From NCBI RefSeq assembly GCF_900112345.1, contig NZ_FOLB01000004.1, positions 124,001-188,000 on the forward strand: a DNA stretch of 64,000 bases. The letters run 5' to 3'. Position 1 is the first letter of the stretch; each line of letters begins with the position of its first letter. Below are positions 37,605 to 46,432 of the stretch, piece after piece. The notes beneath the pieces were generated by a model that worked only from the letters and a program-made list of their open reading frames with translations, had not been told where the DNA came from and did no database searches. A program made the translations under genes and the position numbers. This DNA is from Nocardioides terrae. Lineage in GTDB: Bacteria > Actinomycetota > Actinomycetes > Propionibacteriales > Nocardioidaceae.

Positions 37605-40301
37605 TTGGCGCACAAGTTGGTGATCGTCGAGTCTCCGGCGAAGGCCCGCACGATCGGCGGGTACCTCGGCCAGGGCTACGTCGTCGAGTCCTCCATCGGC
37701 CACATCCGCGACCTCCCGCAGAGCGCCGCCGACACCCCGGCCAAGATCAAGGACAAGCCGTGGGGCCGGCTCGCCGTCGACGTCGACAACGGCTTCGAGC
37801 CCTACTACGTCGTGCCGCGCGACAAGAAGAGCCACATCTCCAAGCTCAAGACGCTGCTCAAGGACGCCGACGAGCTCTACCTCGCCACCGATGAGGACCG
37901 CGAGGGGGAGGCGATCGCCTGGCACCTGCTCGACGAGCTCAAGCCCAAGAACATCCCCGTCCGCCGGATGGTCTTCCATGAGATCACCAAGTCGGCCATC
38001 CAGGCCGCCGCGGAGAACCCGCGCGAGCTCGACATGGACCTCGTCGAGGCGCAGGAGACCCGTCGGATCCTCGACCGGCTCTACGGCTACGAGGTCTCCC
38101 CGGTGCTGTGGAAGAAGATCTCCTCGGGTCTCTCCGCCGGCCGGGTGCAGTCGGTCGCGACGCGGCTCGTGGTCGACCGCGAGCAGGAGCGGATCGACTT
38201 CAAGGTCGCCTCCTACTGGGACCTCGACGGCACCTTCGACGCGGGCAACGCCGCCGACCAGCGGATGTTCCCGGCCAAGGTGTGGACCGTCGACGGCTCC
38301 CGGGTCGCCAACGGCAGCAACTTCGGCCCGGACGGCCTGCTCAAGGGCCGAGACGTCGTGCACCTGGACCGCGCGAGGGCGGAGGCGCTGGTCGCGGCGC
38401 TGGCCGACACGACGTACGACGTCCGCTCGGTCGAGTCCAAGCCCTACCGCCGCTCCCCCTACGCCCCCTTCCGCACCACCACGCTGCAGCAGGAGGCCTC
38501 CCGCAAGCTCGGCATGAGCGCGAGCGTCACCATGAGCGTGGCGCAGCGGCTCTACGAGAACGGCTTCATCACCTACATGCGAACCGACAGCATCAGCCTG
38601 TCGGACACCGCGATCCGGGCCGCCCGCCGCCAGGTCCAGGAGCTGTACGGCGCCGAGTACCTGCCCGACGCCCCGCGGACCTACTTGAGCAAGGTCAAGA
38701 ACGCCCAGGAGGCCCACGAGGCGATCCGCCCGGCGGGCGACTCCTTCCGGACCCCGGCGCAGACCGGGCTGACCGGCGACCAGTTCCGGCTCTACGAGCT
38801 GATCTGGATGCGGACCGTCGCGTCGCAGATGAAGGACGCCACCGGGCAGTCCGTCACGATCCGGCTCGGCGGCGCCGCGAGCACCGGCGAGGACGTCGTG
38901 TTCTCCGCCTCCGGCCGGGTCATCACCTTCCACGGGTTCCTCAAGGCCTACGTCGAGGGCACCGACTCCGCCGAGCAGAGCAGCGACGACGCCGAGACCC
39001 GCCTGCCGAACCTCGCGCAGGGCGACACGGTCACCGCGGCCAGCCTGCGGGCGCAGGGGCACGAGACGAAGCCGCCGGCGCGCTACACCGAGGCGACGCT
39101 CATCAAGGAGCTCGAGGACCGCGAGATCGGTCGCCCGTCGACGTACGCCTCGATCATCGGGACGATCCTCAACCGCGGCTACGTCTACAAGAAGGGCACC
39201 GCACTGGTGCCCGCCTGGATCGCCTTCAGCGTGATCCGGCTGCTCAACGACCACTTCCACCGGCTCGTCGACTACGACTTCACCGCCGTGATGGAGGACA
39301 TCCTCGACGAGATCGCGCGGGGCGAGAAGAGCCGCACGACCGAGCTGCACGAGTTCTACTACGGCTCGGAGTCGATCGACGGGCTCAAGAAGCTCGTCGA
39401 CGAGCTCGGCGACATCGACGCCCGCGAGCTGGCGACCTTCCCGATCGGCGGGCCCGACTCGGGCGTCCAGCTGCGCGTCGGCCGCTACGGCCCCTACGTC
39501 GAGACCGTCGACACGAAGGCCGCCGGTGACGACGAGGGGGAGGCTGGCGCCGCCGTCCGGGCCAACGTGCCCGACGACCTGCCGCCCGACGAGCTCACCC
39601 TCGAGAAGGCCAAGGAGCTGCTGGCGAACCCGGCCGGCGAGGAGGTCCGGCTCGGTCGTCACCCGGAGAGCGGGCTCGAGGTGGTCGCCAAGAGCGGTCG
39701 CTTCGGCCCCTACGTCACCGAGCTGCTGCCCGAGGACGCCCCGAAGAGCGCCAAGGCGCGCACCGGCTCGCTGTTCAAGTCGATGACGCTGGACACGGTC
39801 ACGCTCGACGACGCGGTCAAGCTGCTCTCGCTGCCGCGGGTGGTCGGCACGGCCGAGGACGGCGAGGAGATCACCGCGCAGAACGGTCGCTACGGCCCCT
39901 ATCTCAAGAAGGGCACCGACTCGCGGTCCCTGGCGAGCGAGGACCAGCTGCTGACGATCACCCTCGACGAGGCGCTGCGGATCTACGCCCAGCCCAAGCA
40001 GCGCGGTCGTGCCGCGGCCGCCGCTCCGCTCAAGGAGCTCGGCAACGACCCGGTGTCGGGCAACCCCGTGGTCATCAAGAACGGCCGCTTCGGCGAGTAC
40101 GTCACCGACGGCGAGTACAACGCGACCCTGCGCCGCGACGACTCCGTCGAGGCGATGACCCTCGAGCGCGCCGCCGAGCTGCTCGCGGAGAAGCGCGCCA
40201 AGGGCCCCGCCAAGAAGACCGCGAAGAAGGGCGCGAAGAAGGCGCCCGCCAAGCGGGCTCCCGCCAAGAAGACCGCGAAGAGGACCGCCAAGAAGTCGTG
40301 A
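37605..40301 (+). CDS. topA: DNA topoisomerase I (type IA)
   Basis: The 898-residue enzyme relaxes negative supercoils by cutting one strand. The TOPRIM domain starts with VIVESPAKA (Glu9) and contains LYLATDEDREGEAI with the metal-binding acidic triad (about 91-104). The active-site tyrosine is Tyr324 in FITYMRTDS. Several C-terminal repeats (RFGPYV, RYGPYL, RFGEYV) and a Lys/Ala-rich tail (from about 868) replace zinc fingers, as in Streptomyces and Mycobacterium TopA. The start codon is TTG at 37605, supported by AGGGAAG upstream. A GCCCC/GGGGC hairpin lies in the leader near 37556. The stop overlaps the hydrolase start as GTGA. Confidence 0.96.
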   Translation: MAHKLVIVESPAKARTIGGYLGQGYVVESSIGHIRDLPQSAADTPAKIKDKPWGRLAVDVDNGFEPYYVVPRDKKSHISKLKTLLKDADELYLATDEDREGEAIAWHLLDELKPKNIPVRRMVFHEITKSAIQAAAENPRELDMDLVEAQETRRILDRLYGYEVSPVLWKKISSGLSAGRVQSVATRLVVDREQERIDFKVASYWDLDGTFDAGNAADQRMFPAKVWTVDGSRVANGSNFGPDGLLKGRDVVHLDRARAEALVAALADTTYDVRSVESKPYRRSPYAPFRTTTLQQEASRKLGMSASVTMSVAQRLYENGFITYMRTDSISLSDTAIRAARRQVQELYGAEYLPDAPRTYLSKVKNAQEAHEAIRPAGDSFRTPAQTGLTGDQFRLYELIWMRTVASQMKDATGQSVTIRLGGAASTGEDVVFSASGRVITFHGFLKAYVEGTDSAEQSSDDAETRLPNLAQGDTVTAASLRAQGHETKPPARYTEATLIKELEDREIGRPSTYASIIGTILNRGYVYKKGTALVPAWIAFSVIRLLNDHFHRLVDYDFTAVMEDILDEIARGEKSRTTELHEFYYGSESIDGLKKLVDELGDIDARELATFPIGGPDSGVQLRVGRYGPYVETVDTKAAGDDEGEAGAAVRANVPDDLPPDELTLEKAKELLANPAGEEVRLGRHPESGLEVVAKSGRFGPYVTELLPEDAPKSAKARTGSLFKSMTLDTVTLDDAVKLLSLPRVVGTAEDGEEITAQNGRYGPYLKKGTDSRSLASEDQLLTITLDEALRIYAQPKQRGRAAAAAPLKELGNDPVSGNPVVIKNGRFGEYVTDGEYNATLRRDDSVEAMTLERAAELLAEKRAKGPAKKTAKKGAKKAPAKRAPAKKTAKRTAKKS

Positions 40302-41119
40302 GCAGCACCGAGATCGTCCTCGAGCGCGCGGAGGGCACCTCGTCGACGCTGACGATCTGGCCCGCGGCCGACCCGGCCGCTGTCGTCGCGCTCATCGTCC
40401 CGGCGATGGGCATGCCCGCGAGCTACTACCACCGGTTCGGCGAGGCGCTCGCCGCCGCGGGCATGCACTGCTCCCTCATGGAGCTGCGCGGCCACGAGGC
40501 GAGCGGCGGGCGGATCCCGGGTCGTGACTACGACCTCGGGTACGCCGACATGGCCGACGATCTCGACGACGCGGTCCGAGCGACCCGCCGTGCGCTGCCC
40601 GGCGCATCCGTCCTGCTGCTCGGCCACAGCATGGGCGGCCAGCTCGCCACGATGTACGCCGCCCTGCACCCGGGCCGGGTCGCGGGGATCGTCCTGGTGG
40701 CGTCCTCGACGCCGCACTGGCGCACCTGGTCCCCCTGGATCCTCCCGCTCGGCGTCGGCTTCGTCGGCGTCAGCAGGCTCTTGGGCCACTTCCCCGGCCA
40801 GCGCGTGAAGTTCGCCGGCCGGGAGGCGCGCGGAACCATGCGCGACTGGGCCCACCTCGCGCGCACCGGCCGCTTCGTGGCCGGTGAGGACCGGCTCGCC
40901 GGCGTCGACCTCCCGGTCCTCGCGATCTCGGTCGAGGGCGACCGGCTCGGCCCGCCGCGGGCCGTCGACGCGCTGACCGCCAAGGTGCCGAACGCACACG
41001 TCACGCGCGACCACCTCGACGTCGATGGGATCGACCACTTCAAGTGGGCGAGGCGGCCCGAGGCCGTCGTACCCCGGATCGTGGCGTGGGCCGCGAGCGC
41101 TGTCGGAGCCGACGCCTAG
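40298..41119 (+). CDS. Alpha/beta hydrolase (serine aminopeptidase S33-like)
   Basis: The 273-residue protein has the nucleophile elbow LLLGHSMGGQLA (about 107-118). An aspartate lies near SVEGDRLGPP, and the late histidine is in GIDHFKWARRP, giving a full Ser-Asp-His triad. The fold and motifs match the lysophospholipase-like/S33 hydrolases. It is translationally coupled to topA (GTGA), a conserved arrangement that need not reflect function. The substrate is unknown. Confidence 0.85.
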   Translation: MSSTEIVLERAEGTSSTLTIWPAADPAAVVALIVPAMGMPASYYHRFGEALAAAGMHCSLMELRGHEASGGRIPGRDYDLGYADMADDLDDAVRATRRALPGASVLLLGHSMGGQLATMYAALHPGRVAGIVLVASSTPHWRTWSPWILPLGVGFVGVSRLLGHFPGQRVKFAGREARGTMRDWAHLARTGRFVAGEDRLAGVDLPVLAISVEGDRLGPPRAVDALTAKVPNAHVTRDHLDVDGIDHFKWARRPEAVVPRIVAWAASAVGADA

Positions 41120-41128
41120 CCTCTCCTC

Positions 41129-41437
41129 ATGACCTTCGCCAACGCCGGCACACTGGGCGCCGTCCCGGGCAGACGGGACGAGCTCGTCGCCCACCTGACC
41201 CGCCGGGGTCCTCGCCTGGCAGACGCCGGCTGCCTGCTCTACGAGGTCGGCGTCAACGACGACGAACCCGACACGGTCTTCGTCGTCGAGCTGTGGACGT
41301 CGGCCGGCGCCCATCGGGCCTCGCTCGAGCTCCCGGAGGTGCAGCAGGCGATCGCCGAGGCGCGCCCGATGCTGTCCGGGCAGTTCGGTGGCTTCCGGTT
41401 CGAGGTCGTCGGGTCACCCCTCCGCGCCACCACGTAG
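41129..41437 (+). CDS. ABM-domain monooxygenase-like protein
   Basis: The 102-residue protein fits the dimeric ferredoxin-like ABM fold. It shows LVAHLTRRGPRLADAGCLLYEVGVN, then VFVVELWTSAGAHRASLELPEVQQAI, the usual quinol-monooxygenase pattern. Members oxidise quinols or polyketides, or degrade haem; the substrate is unknown. TAGCCT at 41117-41122 overlaps the stop of the previous gene and lies six bases before the ATG, so it may have its own leaderless promoter. Confidence 0.8.
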   Translation: MTFANAGTLGAVPGRRDELVAHLTRRGPRLADAGCLLYEVGVNDDEPDTVFVVELWTSAGAHRASLELPEVQQAIAEARPMLSGQFGGFRFEVVGSPLRATT

Positions 41438-41447
41438 GTTGTCCCGC

Positions 41448-42092
41448 GTGAGCCCAGGCGTCTACACCCCCCGCGGCGTCTTCGTGTGTTTCGAGGGCGG
41501 TGAGGGGTCGGGCAAGTCGACCCAGTCGCGGCTGCTCCGCGACGCGCTGACCGATGCGGGCCACACCGTGCTGCTCACCTTCGAGCCCGGCGACACCCTC
41601 GTCGGCAAGGAGCTGCGCCGGATCGTGCTCGACCCCGCGACCGGTGCGCTGGCCGACAAGACCGAGGCGCTGCTCTACGCCGCCGACAAGGCCGAGCACG
41701 TCGAGACGGTCGTCCTTCCCGCGCTCGCCCGCGGCGAGGTCGTCATCACCGACCGCTACGTCGACTCGACGCTGGCCTACCAGGGGGCGGGTCGCTCGCT
41801 CGACGTCGCCGAGGTGGAGCAGGTGGCCCGCTGGGCGACCGGCGACCTGCGCCCTCACCTCACCGTGCTCCTCGACCTGGAGGCGACCGCCGGCCTGGGC
41901 CGCTTCGAGGAGCGCGACCGGATCGAGGGGGAGTCGGTGGAGTTCCACGAGCGCGTCCGGGAGGCGTTCGTGCGGATGGCTGAGGCCGATCCCGACCACT
42001 ACCTCGTGCTCGACGCTCGTGCGCCCGTGGGCGACATCCACCAGCAGATCCTGCAGCGGCTCGACCCCTTGCTCGGTCAGGCGGCCAGATGA
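41448..42092 (+). CDS. tmk: Thymidylate kinase
   Basis: The 214-residue enzyme phosphorylates dTMP to dTDP. The P-loop is FEGGEGSGKSTQSRLL (about 15-30), the DR(Y/H) motif is ITDRYVDSTLAYQGAGR (about 99-115), and TFEPGDT holds the substrate-binding region. The start GTG at 41448 is seven bases after TAGGTT (41435-41440), so translation may be leaderless. The stop overlaps the delta-prime gene start as ATGA, and this tmk-holB pairing is widely conserved. Confidence 0.95.
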   Translation: MSPGVYTPRGVFVCFEGGEGSGKSTQSRLLRDALTDAGHTVLLTFEPGDTLVGKELRRIVLDPATGALADKTEALLYAADKAEHVETVVLPALARGEVVITDRYVDSTLAYQGAGRSLDVAEVEQVARWATGDLRPHLTVLLDLEATAGLGRFEERDRIEGESVEFHERVREAFVRMAEADPDHYLVLDARAPVGDIHQQILQRLDPLLGQAAR

Positions 42093-43258
42093 CGGCCGAG
42101 ATGACGACCCGGATGACGACGTGGGACAGGCTGGTCGGCCAGCGGCACGCGATCGCGACCCTGCAGGCGGCCGCCGCCGGCCGGGGGATGACGCACGCGT
42201 GGCTCTTCACCGGCCCGCCCGGGTCGGGCCGGTCCAATGCGGCGATCGCGTTCGCGGCGGCGCTGCAGTGCCCCGACGGCGGGTGCGGGACCTGCCACGA
42301 GTGCCACACGGTGCTCGCCGGAAGCCACGCCGACGTGAGCGTCGTGCGCACCGAGAAGCTGTCGATCGGCGTGGACGAGGTGCGCGACCTGGTCCGCCGC
42401 TCGGCGCTCGCCCCGGCCGGGCGACGGTGGCAGATCATGGTCGTGGAGGACGCCGACCGGCTCACCGAGCAGGCCAACAACGCCCTCCTCAAGGCGATCG
42501 AGGAGCCCACCGCCCACACCGTCTGGATGCTGTGCGCGCCCACCACCGAGGACCTCCTCCCGACGATCCGGTCCCGGTGTCGGCTGGTCACCTTGTCGAC
42601 GCCGACGACGGAGGAGGTGGCCGGCTTCCTGCGCAGCACCGACGGCGTCGACGACGCGCTGGCGACCTATGCGGCCCGGGCGAGCCAGGGCCACATCGGC
42701 CGGGCGCGGGCGCTCGCCCGCGACGACGCCACCCGCCGTCGTCGCGAGGAGGTCGTCGGCCTGCCCCGGAGACTGACCACGCTCGGCGCCTGCATGCGGG
42801 CCGCCGAGAGCCTCGTCGAGGTCGCGAAGGCCGAGGCGGAGGCGATCACCACCGACCTCGACTCCCGTGAGAAGGCCGACCTCGACGTCGGCTACGGCGT
42901 CGTCGAGCGGGGACGCCGACCGCGTGACTACGCCCCGGCCCTGCGTCGCCTGGAGGAGTCGCAGAAGACCCGCGCCAAGCGCCGCGTGCTCGACGTCGTC
43001 GACCGTGGCCTGATGGACCTCGTCAGTGTCTATCGCGACGCGATCGCGCTGGCGACCGGAGCCCCCGGCGCGCTCGTCAACGAGGAGATCCGCGCCGACG
43101 TCGAGGCGCTCGCGCGCGCCTCGACCCCGGAGCTCAACCTTCAGCGGATCGCGGCGATCTTCCAGGCGCGCGAACAGATGCTGGAGTTCAACGTCCAGCC
43201 GGCGCTCGCGCTGGAGTCCATGATGGTCGCCCTGCGCAGCACCGAGGACGATCAGTGA
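42089..43258 (+). CDS. holB: DNA polymerase III delta-prime subunit
   Basis: The 389-residue protein is the clamp-loader delta-prime subunit. The AAA+ domain starts with LVGQRHAIATL. The P-loop is changed to GPPGSGRSN (Arg in place of Lys), consistent with loss of ATP binding, which is normal for delta-prime. A four-cysteine zinc site is visible in CPDGGCGTCHEC (about 62-73). NNALLKAIEEP and the SRC sensor in IRSRCRLV are present. It overlaps tmk upstream and the exported hydrolase downstream, both by four bases. Confidence 0.93.
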   Translation: MTAEMTTRMTTWDRLVGQRHAIATLQAAAAGRGMTHAWLFTGPPGSGRSNAAIAFAAALQCPDGGCGTCHECHTVLAGSHADVSVVRTEKLSIGVDEVRDLVRRSALAPAGRRWQIMVVEDADRLTEQANNALLKAIEEPTAHTVWMLCAPTTEDLLPTIRSRCRLVTLSTPTTEEVAGFLRSTDGVDDALATYAARASQGHIGRARALARDDATRRRREEVVGLPRRLTTLGACMRAAESLVEVAKAEAEAITTDLDSREKADLDVGYGVVERGRRPRDYAPALRRLEESQKTRAKRRVLDVVDRGLMDLVSVYRDAIALATGAPGALVNEEIRADVEALARASTPELNLQRIAAIFQAREQMLEFNVQPALALESMMVALRSTEDDQ

Positions 43259-44808
43259 GCCGGATCGTCGCGGCGGTCGTCGTCCTCGCCCTGGTCCTGG
43301 GCGGCGGTGGACTGGTCGCGCTCACCCTGCTGCGCAGCGACGACGACGGCTCCACCTCGGCGCCGCTTCCGTCGCCGGCCGCGGCGTCCATCGAGCCGGG
43401 TGCGCAGGACGCGCCCGATCCCGCGCTGCAGAGCTTCTACACCCAGACCCTGGACTGGAGCAGGTGCCGCAGCCGGTTCTGGTGCAGCACCCTCGAGGTG
43501 CCGCTCGACTACGCCCAGCCCTCCGGGCAGACGATCCGCCTGGCGCTGCTCGAGGCGCCCGCCACCGGCAAGCGGATCGGATCGATGGTCGTCAACCCGG
43601 GCGGTCCGGGCGTTCCCGGGACCGACTACGCGGCGGTGAGCTCACGGGCATTCCGCGAGCCGCTGCGGCAGCGCTACGACATCGTCGGCTTCGATCCCCG
43701 TGGCACGGGCGCCAGCAGCCCCGTCGACTGCCTGGGCGACAGTGCGCTGACAGCCTTCCTCTCCGCCGATCCCGACCCTGACGACTCGAAGGAGGAGTCG
43801 GCCTTCTTCGACTCCGCCCGCGCGATGGGGGCGGGCTGCGCGCAGCGGTCCGGCGCCGTCGCCGCGCACGTCTCGACGGTCGAGGCCGCCCGCGACATCG
43901 ACGTCCTGCGTGCCGCCCTCGGCGAGGCGAAGCTGACCTACTGGGGAGCCTCCTACGGCACCAAGCTCGGGGCGACGTACGCCGACCTCTTCCCGACCCG
44001 CGTGGGCCGGTTCGTGCTCGACGGGGCACTGGACCCGGCGCTACCGACCCGCGAGATCAACCTGCAGCAGGCCAAGGGCTTCGAGACCGCCCTGCGCGCC
44101 TACGTGGAGAACTGCACGAAGTCCAGCGGCTGCTTCCTCGGCCACACGGTCGACGAGGGTGTCGCCAAGATCAAGTCGTTCCTCGACGACGTGGACGCCG
44201 AGCCGCTGCCCAGCAGCGACGGTCGCCAGGTGACCGAGGGCGACGCCTTCATCGGCCTGGCCTACCCGCTCTACTCGCGTGACCTGTGGCTGATCCTCAG
44301 CACCGCCCTGAAGGCGGCACTGGCCGGTGACGGCAGTGGGCTGATGGTGCTGGCCGACGCCTATGCCGAGCGCTCGAAGGGGGAGTACGCCAACAACTCG
44401 CAGGAGGCGATCTACGCGATCAACTGCCTCGACGACCCATGGGCGCTGCACACGCCCGCCGAGGTGAAGGCCGAGGTGCCCGCCTTCGAGGAGGCCTCCC
44501 CGACCTTCGGGCGCGCCTTCGCGTGGATGGGCGCGTCCTGCTCGGGGTTCCAGCAGGCGACCACCTCGAAGCCGCATCCGGTCCGCGCGGCCGGAGCGGC
44601 CCCGATCGTGGTCACCGGCACCACCCGTGACCCCGCCACGCCGCTGCAGTGGGCGGAGAACCTGGCCGCCGAGCTCGAGTCCGGTGTCCTCGTCACCCGC
44701 GACGGCGACGGCCACACCGCCTACAACTCTGGCAACAAGTGCGTCGACAACGCGCTCGAGGACTACATGATCGACGGCAAGGTCCCGAAGGACGGGCTCG
44801 CCTGCTGA
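43255..44808 (+). CDS. Exported alpha/beta hydrolase with TAP-like C-terminal domain
   Basis: The 517-residue protein starts with a membrane anchor or signal (RIVAAVVVLALVLGGGGLVAL, about 3-23) and is likely outside the membrane. The hydrolase core shows VVNPGGPGVPGTDYA, the oxyanion region GFDPRGTGAS, and the nucleophile elbow YWGASYGTKLG (about 223-233). The C-terminal TAP-like domain carries GTTRDPATPLQWA and the final His in GDGHTAYNSG. This matches the Streptomyces SlpD/SlpE and tripeptidyl-aminopeptidase type. It probably trims amino acids or peptides outside the cell. GTGA overlap with holB. The tRNA-Thr gene follows. Confidence 0.88.
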   Translation: MSRIVAAVVVLALVLGGGGLVALTLLRSDDDGSTSAPLPSPAAASIEPGAQDAPDPALQSFYTQTLDWSRCRSRFWCSTLEVPLDYAQPSGQTIRLALLEAPATGKRIGSMVVNPGGPGVPGTDYAAVSSRAFREPLRQRYDIVGFDPRGTGASSPVDCLGDSALTAFLSADPDPDDSKEESAFFDSARAMGAGCAQRSGAVAAHVSTVEAARDIDVLRAALGEAKLTYWGASYGTKLGATYADLFPTRVGRFVLDGALDPALPTREINLQQAKGFETALRAYVENCTKSSGCFLGHTVDEGVAKIKSFLDDVDAEPLPSSDGRQVTEGDAFIGLAYPLYSRDLWLILSTALKAALAGDGSGLMVLADAYAERSKGEYANNSQEAIYAINCLDDPWALHTPAEVKAEVPAFEEASPTFGRAFAWMGASCSGFQQATTSKPHPVRAAGAAPIVVTGTTRDPATPLQWAENLAAELESGVLVTRDGDGHTAYNSGNKCVDNALEDYMIDGKVPKDGLAC

Positions 44809-44912
44809 TCGGGCTCCCCGCGGCCTGCGTCGTCCGACGGCCCGCCGGTTTCGTCGGCCCGGTGGGTCGTCGGTATGCTTCCCGCGTTGCACCCTCGACG
44901 AGCGTGCAGCAC

Positions 44913-44985
44913 GCCGCCTTAGCTCAGTCGGTAGAGCAACTCACTCGTAATGAGTAGGTCGTCAGTTCGATTCTGACAGGCGGCT
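44913..44985 (+). tRNA. tRNA-Thr (anticodon CGT)
   Basis: The 73-nt sequence folds into a full cloverleaf. The acceptor stem is GCCGCCT/AGGCGGC, the D stem GCTC/GAGC, the anticodon stem ACTCA/TGAGT around loop CTCGTAA (anticodon CGT), and the T stem GTCAG/CTGAC with loop TTCGATT. The discriminator base is T and CCA is not encoded. A -10-like TATGCT lies at 44874-44879. Confidence 0.97.
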
Positions 44986-44990
44986 CACCC

Positions 44991-45034
44991 GAAGGGCCTC
45001 TCACCTGGGAACACCCCGGGATGAGTGGCCTTTC
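44991..45034 (+). terminator. Terminator hairpin after tRNA-Thr
   Basis: GAAGGGCCTCTCA (44991-45003) pairs with TGAGTGGCCTTTC (45022-45034) with two mismatches, and an inner CCTGGG/CCCGGG pair extends the stem. It starts six bases after the tRNA. Confidence 0.7.
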
Positions 45035-45035
45035 G

Positions 45036-45323
45036 TCATTTCGATGCGGTCATGCTGGCCGGCTGGCTCGGGGCCAACCGCCTCGCCATAGCCGGCGAGG
45101 CCATCCGTCGCTGGAGCGCGTTGAAGTCAAGACCGTCGCCTGCCCACACCAGCAGCTCTCCGTCGACGACCGTTCCGGCGGCAGCATCTGCCCCGCGGCC
45201 GTCGCGACGTCGGGGAAGGCGCCGGTGAGGTCCGAGCCCCTGCGCGACAAGATCCCCACCCGGTCCTCCTCTACCAGGACGATCCCCCTGTAGCCGTCGT
45301 ACTTCAGCTCAGCCCAGAACCGC
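45036..45323 (-). pseudogene. Fragment of ATP-dependent DNA ligase, frameshifted
   Basis: On the minus strand the sequence from 45323 reads RFWAELKYDGYRGIVLVEED and on to a point near 45172. KYDG is the nucleotidyl-transfer active site of ATP-dependent DNA ligases, whose lysine takes the adenylate. The match then continues in another frame as TVVDGELLVWAGDGLDFNAL followed by QRRMASPAMARRL. A one-base deletion near 45172 explains the switch. The N-terminus and the entire second half of the ligase are missing, and the remnant ends at 45036, two bases past the terminator of tRNA-Thr. It is a decayed insert or a deletion scar beside a tRNA gene. Confidence 0.8.
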
Positions 45324-45414
45324 GGACGACCCAGCGCACGATGTGCTCCACCGCCGCCTCTTCGCCTCCTCCGCGACCGACCCGGACCGCGTCGTCCTTC
45401 CAGTCGTCGCGCCC

Positions 45415-45816
45415 TCAGGCACAGCGCTTCCTGGACACCAGGATCACGGCCCACGTCAGGACGGCGCCGGTGAGCAGCAAGACGTGCTGGCCGGCGGACG
45501 GATCTCCGACGGCGTGCCCGAACTGCGCCAGGGCGGCGAAAGCAACCGGCGGCTGCCAGGTGTCGATCGTCGAGGCGACGCGGACGCCGTTGCTGATCGG
45601 ATCGACGACGCTCCGGACCCGCAGGATCCAGGCGTCCAGCAGGCTGACCACCAGAGTGACCGCGGTGAGGACGATGGCCGGGTTGATCGACTTGCTGACG
45701 AGGAACCAGATCGAGATGCCCGCGCACCCGAGCATCAGCACGATGCGCGTCAGCAGCCAGATGCCGTAACGGTTGTCGGTCGTCGCCTCCACGTCGGTTG
45801 ATCCTGCCCCAATCAC
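45415..45816 (-). CDS. Small multi-pass membrane protein, unknown
   Basis: The 133-residue protein has four hydrophobic segments (about 19-40, 45-65, 85-105 and 110-128) and a polar N-terminus. The start is GTG at 45814-45816. No family is recognised. It lies between the ligase remnant and chorismate mutase, in DNA that is less regular than its surroundings, so recent arrival or decay is possible. Confidence 0.55.
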   Translation of the reverse strand: MIGAGSTDVEATTDNRYGIWLLTRIVLMLGCAGISIWFLVSKSINPAIVLTAVTLVVSLLDAWILRVRSVVDPISNGVRVASTIDTWQPPVAFAALAQFGHAVGDPSAGQHVLLLTGAVLTWAVILVSRKRCA

Positions 45817-45960
45817 CCAGGCCGTTGAAACCGGCGCCAGGCACGGAGGAGGTCAGGTCGAGCTTGTCGGCGGGGGCTCCGTCGTTCCCGAGGCGAGCCA
45901 CCCCCGTGTCCACGGTCGGCGGCACGGCACGAGCGGCCTGCCGGACGCTGGTTTGATGGA

Positions 45961-46263
45961 GTGGTGACGGCCCCCGACGACGCGCGTGCCGAGCTGGCTC
46001 GGCTGCGCGGCAGCATCGACAACCTCGACGCGGCCCTCGTGCACCTGCTCGCCGAACGCTTCAAGTGCACCGAGCAGGTCGGCCGGCTCAAGGCCCGTGC
46101 CGGGTTCCCGCCGGCCGATCCGGATCGCGAGGCGGTCCAGATCGCCCGCCTGCGGCGACTGTCCGAGGAGAGCGGGCTCGATCCGGTCTTCGCCGAGAAG
46201 GTGCTCAACGTGATCATCGCCGAGGTCATCCGCAACCACGAGGCCTTCGCGCTCGAGGAGTAG
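45961..46263 (+). CDS. Chorismate mutase (AroQ class II)
   Basis: The 100-residue helical protein fits the AroQ chorismate mutase domain, which converts chorismate to prephenate for Phe and Tyr synthesis. The first helix ELARLRGSIDNLDAALVHLL carries the conserved Arg and Asp, RFKCTEQVGRLKAR carries the catalytic Arg and Lys, and DPDREAVQIARL matches the second helix. GTG 45961 and 45964 are equivalent start choices. There is no signal peptide, so it is cytoplasmic. It is monofunctional and stands alone; no other aromatic amino-acid gene is close by. Confidence 0.9.
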   Translation: MVTAPDDARAELARLRGSIDNLDAALVHLLAERFKCTEQVGRLKARAGFPPADPDREAVQIARLRRLSEESGLDPVFAEKVLNVIIAEVIRNHEAFALEE

Positions 46264-46432
46264 CGAGGTCGTCGGCGCCGACTGGTCGGACCGCGTGACC
46301 GACGCCACCGCGGCCTGACCCGGTCCAGTCTCAGGAGCGGGCAGGTCCTGCCGATGTCTCGGGTGACCATCCGCGTGCCAGCGCCGACGAGCCGGGTGCC
46401 TGCGGGTCCGCACGAGACAGGAACCGCACCCG

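Noticed and set aside
44913..46000. Complete integrated element at tRNA-Thr
   Set aside because: I found no integrase, no excisionase and no second copy of the tRNA 3' end in the following DNA; only a ligase remnant and one unknown membrane gene are visible.
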